DNA from: Chryseobacterium sp. G0201
GTDB taxonomy: Bacteria; Bacteroidota; Bacteroidia; Flavobacteriales; Weeksellaceae
Direction of reading: 5' to 3'
Assembly (NCBI RefSeq): GCF_003815655.1
Contig: NZ_CP033917.1
Span: 3,596,001 to 3,660,000 of the forward strand
Length of the DNA stretch: 64,000 nt
The first letter of the stretch is position 1; the number at the start of each line of letters is the position of its first letter. This document shows, one piece after another, positions 61,694-64,000 of this stretch. The translations under genes and the position numbers were made by a program. A model generated the notes under the pieces. It was not told the origin of the DNA and made no database searches. It saw only the letters and a program-made list of their open reading frames with translations.

Positions 61694-62455
61694 ATGAATT
61701 TTAAAAATTTAAATTTAATAAATCCAATAATTCGTGCCGTTACAGAAACGGGATATTCACAACCTACAGAGATACAAAGTAGTGCTATTCCACATATTTT
61801 GGCAGGTAAAGATATCATGGGCTGTTCACCGTCAGGAACAGGGAAAACTGCAGCTTTTGCAATGCCTGTTCTTCAATTATTAAAAAAAAGAGCTCCGGAA
61901 CATAAAGAAATCCGAACTTTAATATTAACACCGACTCGCGAGTTGGTAACGGAAATCGAAGAAAATCTTAAATTGCACAGCAAATATCTTCCATTATCTC
62001 AGCTTTCTATTTATGAAGGTGTTTCATTGGGAGGGCAGCTGGCAGCATTGAGAAAAACAGTTGATGTTCTTGTTGCAACACCGGGAAGATTATTGGAGTT
62101 AACGAGTCAGAGACATATTGATCTTTCCAAAATCGAGATATTGATTTTGGACGATACAGACAAAATGCTTGAAATAGGTTTTGGAAATGATGTGAAAAAA
62201 GTAATTAAACTGATTTCTCAGAAAAGACAAACGTTATTATTTTCAGCAACAATGTCAGATAATATCCGAAGTTTTGCGAGTACTATTCTAAACAATCCTG
62301 TTGAGATTATAGTATCAGCAAAAGTAGGAGTGAAAGGAAAAACAAGTTCATTTGAAGAAAATGAGCGTATGGATCTTAAAAACATCCAAAAGCAGACAGG
62401 TTTTACATTGCCGGTAAGTAAGCAAGGTAAACAGACATTTCAGTACAGTAATTAA
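61694..62455 (+). CDS. Shortened DEAD-box RNA helicase-like protein (domain 1 plus tail)
   Basis: A 253-residue protein with the first RecA-like domain of a DEAD-box helicase: Q motif (GYSQPTEIQ, 20-28), motif I altered to CSPSGTGKT (44-52), PTREL (80-84), TPGR (129-132), motif II altered from DEAD to DDTD (153-156), and SAT (184-186). Domain 2 with motifs IV-VI, needed for unwinding, is missing. From residue 220 the tail ERMDLKNIQKQTGFTLPV resembles the very end of domain 2 in RhlE-type helicases, as if an in-frame internal deletion joined the two. No frameshift is evident: the frame is intact. It is followed by two cold-shock-domain genes. Confidence 0.8.
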   Translation: MNFKNLNLINPIIRAVTETGYSQPTEIQSSAIPHILAGKDIMGCSPSGTGKTAAFAMPVLQLLKKRAPEHKEIRTLILTPTRELVTEIEENLKLHSKYLPLSQLSIYEGVSLGGQLAALRKTVDVLVATPGRLLELTSQRHIDLSKIEILILDDTDKMLEIGFGNDVKKVIKLISQKRQTLLFSATMSDNIRSFASTILNNPVEIIVSAKVGVKGKTSSFEENERMDLKNIQKQTGFTLPVSKQGKQTFQYSN

Positions 62456-62471
62456 AATATTAAAAAAATTT

Positions 62472-62900
62472 ATGGCAGATTCTTTCTCTAAAAAGGAAAA
62501 TTTCAAGAAAAAAATTCAAAAACAAAAAGAAAAAGCGATAAGACGCGAAGATCGTAAGACAAATAATAATAAAGGAAAAGGTCTTGACGATATGCTTACT
62601 TATGTGGATTCATACGGTAGATTAACTACCACACCTCCAGAAGAAAGAATGGAGATCAACCCTGAAGATATTCAGTTAGGAGCAGCTCCTATTCCTGTAG
62701 AGGAGTTAAGAAAATCAGGTATTGTTACTTTTTTCAGTGAAAAAGGTTACGGATTTATTACAGAAGACAATAGTAAAGAGAATGTATTTTTCCACAGTAA
62801 CAACTGTATACATCAAGTAAAAAAAGGAAATAAAGTTTCGTTTGAAAAAGAAAGATCTCCAAAAGGATTTTCGGCTATCAATATCGAACTTGTAAAATAG
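62472..62900 (+). CDS. Cold-shock-domain protein with basic N-terminal extension
   Basis: A 142-residue protein. Residues 1-40 are Lys/Arg-rich (KKENFKKKIQKQKEKAIRRE), about 40-80 form an acidic linker, and residues 81-142 are a cold-shock domain with the RNA-binding strands GIVTFFSEKGYGFI and NVFFHSNNC. The extension resembles the one found on Bacteroidota CSD proteins that follow DEAD-box genes. The protein probably binds single-stranded RNA as a chaperone at low temperature. It begins 16 bases after the DEAD-box gene. Confidence 0.9.
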   Translation: MADSFSKKENFKKKIQKQKEKAIRREDRKTNNNKGKGLDDMLTYVDSYGRLTTTPPEERMEINPEDIQLGAAPIPVEELRKSGIVTFFSEKGYGFITEDNSKENVFFHSNNCIHQVKKGNKVSFEKERSPKGFSAINIELVK

Positions 62901-62931
62901 AAAATAAACAACAATTTTTAATACAAATACA

Positions 62932-63126
62932 ATGCAACAAGGCACAGTAAAATTTTTTAACGAAACAAAAGGTTTCGGATTTATCTCTCCAGCAGACGGA
63001 GGACAAGACATTTTTGTACACTCTTCAGGATTAAAGACAAGAACAATTCGTGAGAATGACAAAGTGGTTTTTGATGTACAAAAAGGTGAAAAAGGACTAA
63101 ATGCAGTAAATGTAACTTTAGCTTAA
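62932..63126 (+). CDS. Cold-shock protein (CspA family)
   Basis: A 64-residue protein that is one cold-shock domain: GTVKFFNETKGFGFISPADG with RNP1 (KGFGFI) and RNP2 (DIFVHSSG), ending KGLNAVNVTLA. It should melt RNA secondary structure. It lies 31 bases after the longer CSD gene, with no promoter seen between, and is followed by a strong terminator that closes the operon. Confidence 0.95.
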   Translation: MQQGTVKFFNETKGFGFISPADGGQDIFVHSSGLKTRTIRENDKVVFDVQKGEKGLNAVNVTLA

Positions 63127-63152
63127 TTTTCAATTAATATATCGATTCAGGT

Positions 63153-63180
63153 AAAGCCCCTTTTTGGGGGCTTTATTTTT
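63153..63180 (+). terminator. Intrinsic terminator of the cold-shock operon
   Basis: AAAGCCCC and GGGGCTTT pair perfectly around TTTTTG and are followed by ATTTTTG. Confidence 0.9.
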
Positions 63181-63228
63181 GTTTTCAGGTGAAAATTAAT
63201 ATTTTTTTTAATTTTACTTTGAAAATAT

Positions 63229-63259
63229 TTTGTCAGAATCAAAAAGAATTATATATTTG
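63229..63259 (+). promoter_or_regulatory. Promoter of tRNA-Ser
   Basis: TTTG at 63229-63232, 19 bases, then TATATTTG at 63252-63259. This is the complete flavobacterial promoter, 35 bases before the tRNA. Confidence 0.8.
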
Positions 63260-63293
63260 CACCACCAAAAACAACGATACAATCGGAGTTTAA

Positions 63294-63378
63294 GGAGAGA
63301 TGGCAGAGTGGTCGATTGCGATAGTCTTGAAAACTATTGACTGTAACAGGTCCGGGGGTTCGAATCCCTCTCTCTCCG
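63294..63378 (+). tRNA. tRNA-Ser (anticodon UGA)
   Basis: The acceptor arms GGAGAGA and TCTCTCC close a class II tRNA with a long variable arm. The anticodon stem ATAGT/ACTAT encloses the loop CTTGAAA with TGA at 63328-63330, reading UCA. The T-arm loop is TTCGAAT. The discriminator is G and the CCA end is not encoded. It has its own promoter and terminator. A tyrosine recombinase gene starts 272 bases downstream, so its 3' end is a likely attachment site. Confidence 0.95.
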
Positions 63379-63422
63379 CAACAGTACGAAAGAAGAATCT
63401 CTTCAAGCGTGGAAAAGCTAAT

Positions 63423-63454
63423 AAAGCCTGCAATTTTTAAAAATTGCAGGCTTT
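63423..63454 (+). terminator. Terminator after tRNA-Ser
   Basis: AAAGCCTGCAATTTTT is followed at once by its exact reverse complement, giving a perfect 16-base palindrome with a T-rich tail (CTTTT). A good intrinsic terminator with symmetric arms. Confidence 0.8.
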
Positions 63455-63512
63455 TCTTTTATCCATGAAATAGCCTAAATTTTCAAAAAGACTCATAATT
63501 TATATGGCAGAA

Positions 63513-63549
63513 TCGTGGCACTTTATTTTTTTCAATAAAAATGCCACGA
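63513..63549. repeat. Inverted repeat TCGTGGCA/TGCCACGA between tRNA and integrase
   Basis: Perfect eight-base arms at 63513-63520 and 63542-63549 enclose an AT-rich centre. Location between the tRNA and the integrase gene suits an arm-type site for the recombinase or a regulator, but a hairpin of other use is equally possible. Confidence 0.5.
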
Positions 63550-63579
63550 GAAATCATTTAACTTACTGTAAATCAACAT

Positions 63580-63594
63580 GTAGCAATGTGCTAC
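63580..63594. repeat. Short hairpin GTAGCA/TGCTAC upstream of the integrase gene
   Basis: Six-base perfect arms with an ATG loop, 57 bases before the integrase start. A possible operator or hairpin in the leader. Confidence 0.35.
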
Positions 63595-63650
63595 GACTTG
63601 CTGCAAGGATGTTTTAGTTCTACATTTATTAACCTAAAAAATGTTGAATT

Positions 63651-64000
63651 ATGTTAGAAAAAAGCTATGGGCTAAATTTCTTTTTGAAAAGCCCTAAAAA
63701 GAAAAGTACAACTTCCAGATATATCTATCTGAGAGTTACAGTTGATGGAATTCCTAAAGAAACTTCAACAAAGCGAAATTGGGATGCACGAAGATGGGAT
63801 CAGGATGCTGGCCGAGCCATAGGTACCAAAGAAGATGCCCGTACACTTAACTTCTTCCTTGAAGCATTAATAACGAAGATTAGTCAATTTAAAACGGACT
63901 TAATCAATGCAGGAAAAACCATTACGGCCGATGAAATTTTGGATTTTGTGAAAGGAAAAACAGTTTCGAAATCCAAAGTGCTTGAGGAGTTTCAGTCGCA
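63651..64000 (+). CDS. Tyrosine-type site-specific recombinase (integrase), N-terminal part, runs off the window
   Basis: The frame from the ATG at 63651 is open to the last base, 116 codons so far. It encodes MLEKSYGLNFFLKSPKKK, then RYIYLRVTVDGIPKETSTKR and NWDARRWDQDAGRAIGTKED, a pattern typical of the arm-DNA-binding domain of Bacteroidota phage-type integrases, followed by a helical stretch (FFLEALITKISQFKTDLINA) that begins the core-binding domain. The catalytic domain with the Arg and Tyr residues is beyond the window. Its position next to the tRNA 3' end points to an element that integrated there. Confidence 0.8.
   Translation, partial: MLEKSYGLNFFLKSPKKKSTTSRYIYLRVTVDGIPKETSTKRNWDARRWDQDAGRAIGTKEDARTLNFFLEALITKISQFKTDLINAGKTITADEILDFVKGKTVSKSKVLEEFQS

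Noticed and set aside
61453..61818. 121-codon minus-strand frame across the cold-shock leader
   Set aside because: It overlaps the DEAD-box start on the other strand and its translation has no recognisable motif; most likely chance.
1..64000. CRISPR arrays, rRNA genes or insertion sequences
   Set aside because: No regularly spaced direct repeats, rRNA-like segments or transposase frames were seen; the dispersed elements are short and lack open frames.

Overview
The window is low-GC, gene-dense DNA from a member of the Bacteroidota, most likely Chryseobacterium or a close relative in the Weeksellaceae. The evidence is SusC/SusD-type and other TonB-dependent receptors, NrtR-type sugar regulation, promoters of the TTTG / TAnnTTTG type, almost no Shine-Dalgarno sequences and many short dispersed intergenic repeats. 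This is inferred from gene content and style, not from a database match.

Layout. (1) 1-7188: the right half of a urease operon on the + strand: the end of an outer-membrane protein, ureE, ureF, ureG, ureD, a UreH-like permease, a urea transporter and a TonB-dependent receptor. Together they import urea and probably nickel and load nickel into urease; the urease subunits must lie to the left. (2) 7375-13107: an AraC-type regulator, a TonB receptor with a DUF4249 lipoprotein partner, and an mreB without mreC/mreD. (3) 13448-15877: a 606-residue protein resembling nitronate monooxygenases and a small secreted nuclease. (4) 22635-15894, minus strand: five genes coding for a sugar-dehydrogenase-like small subunit, a GMC flavoprotein with an Fe-S cysteine motif, a ferritin-like (VioB-like) protein and two paralogous beta-rich proteins. 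I know of no described function for this set; it is the best candidate for an undescribed system. (5) 22980-51343, + strand: a large glucuronoxylan utilisation locus. It holds a Nudix-type regulator, xylB, xylA, susC, susD, uxuA, an SDR mannonate oxidoreductase, two GH43, GH115, GH67, GH10, GH88, a GH35-like enzyme, an acetylesterase, aldose epimerase and a GPH transporter. (6) 51456-59140: a small secreted protein, a cupin-AraC regulator, a HAD phosphatase, a beta-propeller phytase with a TonB receptor, and a DUF1932 dehydrogenase. (7) 59681-63126: an acyl-CoA dehydrogenase, then a cold-shock operon made of a shortened DEAD-box protein and two cold-shock-domain proteins behind a leader of about 400 bases. 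(8) 63294-64000: tRNA-Ser(UGA) followed by the start of a tyrosine recombinase, the left edge of an integrated element.

Regulatory and repeat signals stand out. Six copies of an intergenic element marked by CCTTTGCGAAC and ACTTTGCG all lie between co-directional + strand genes, reading in the direction of transcription. A 21-base dyad (TTATCAT, seven bases, ATGATAA) occurs three times before the xylan regulator and twice before the GH35-like gene. Several clear terminators, a possible small RNA before the acyl-CoA dehydrogenase, and a textbook flavobacterial promoter before the tRNA are also listed.
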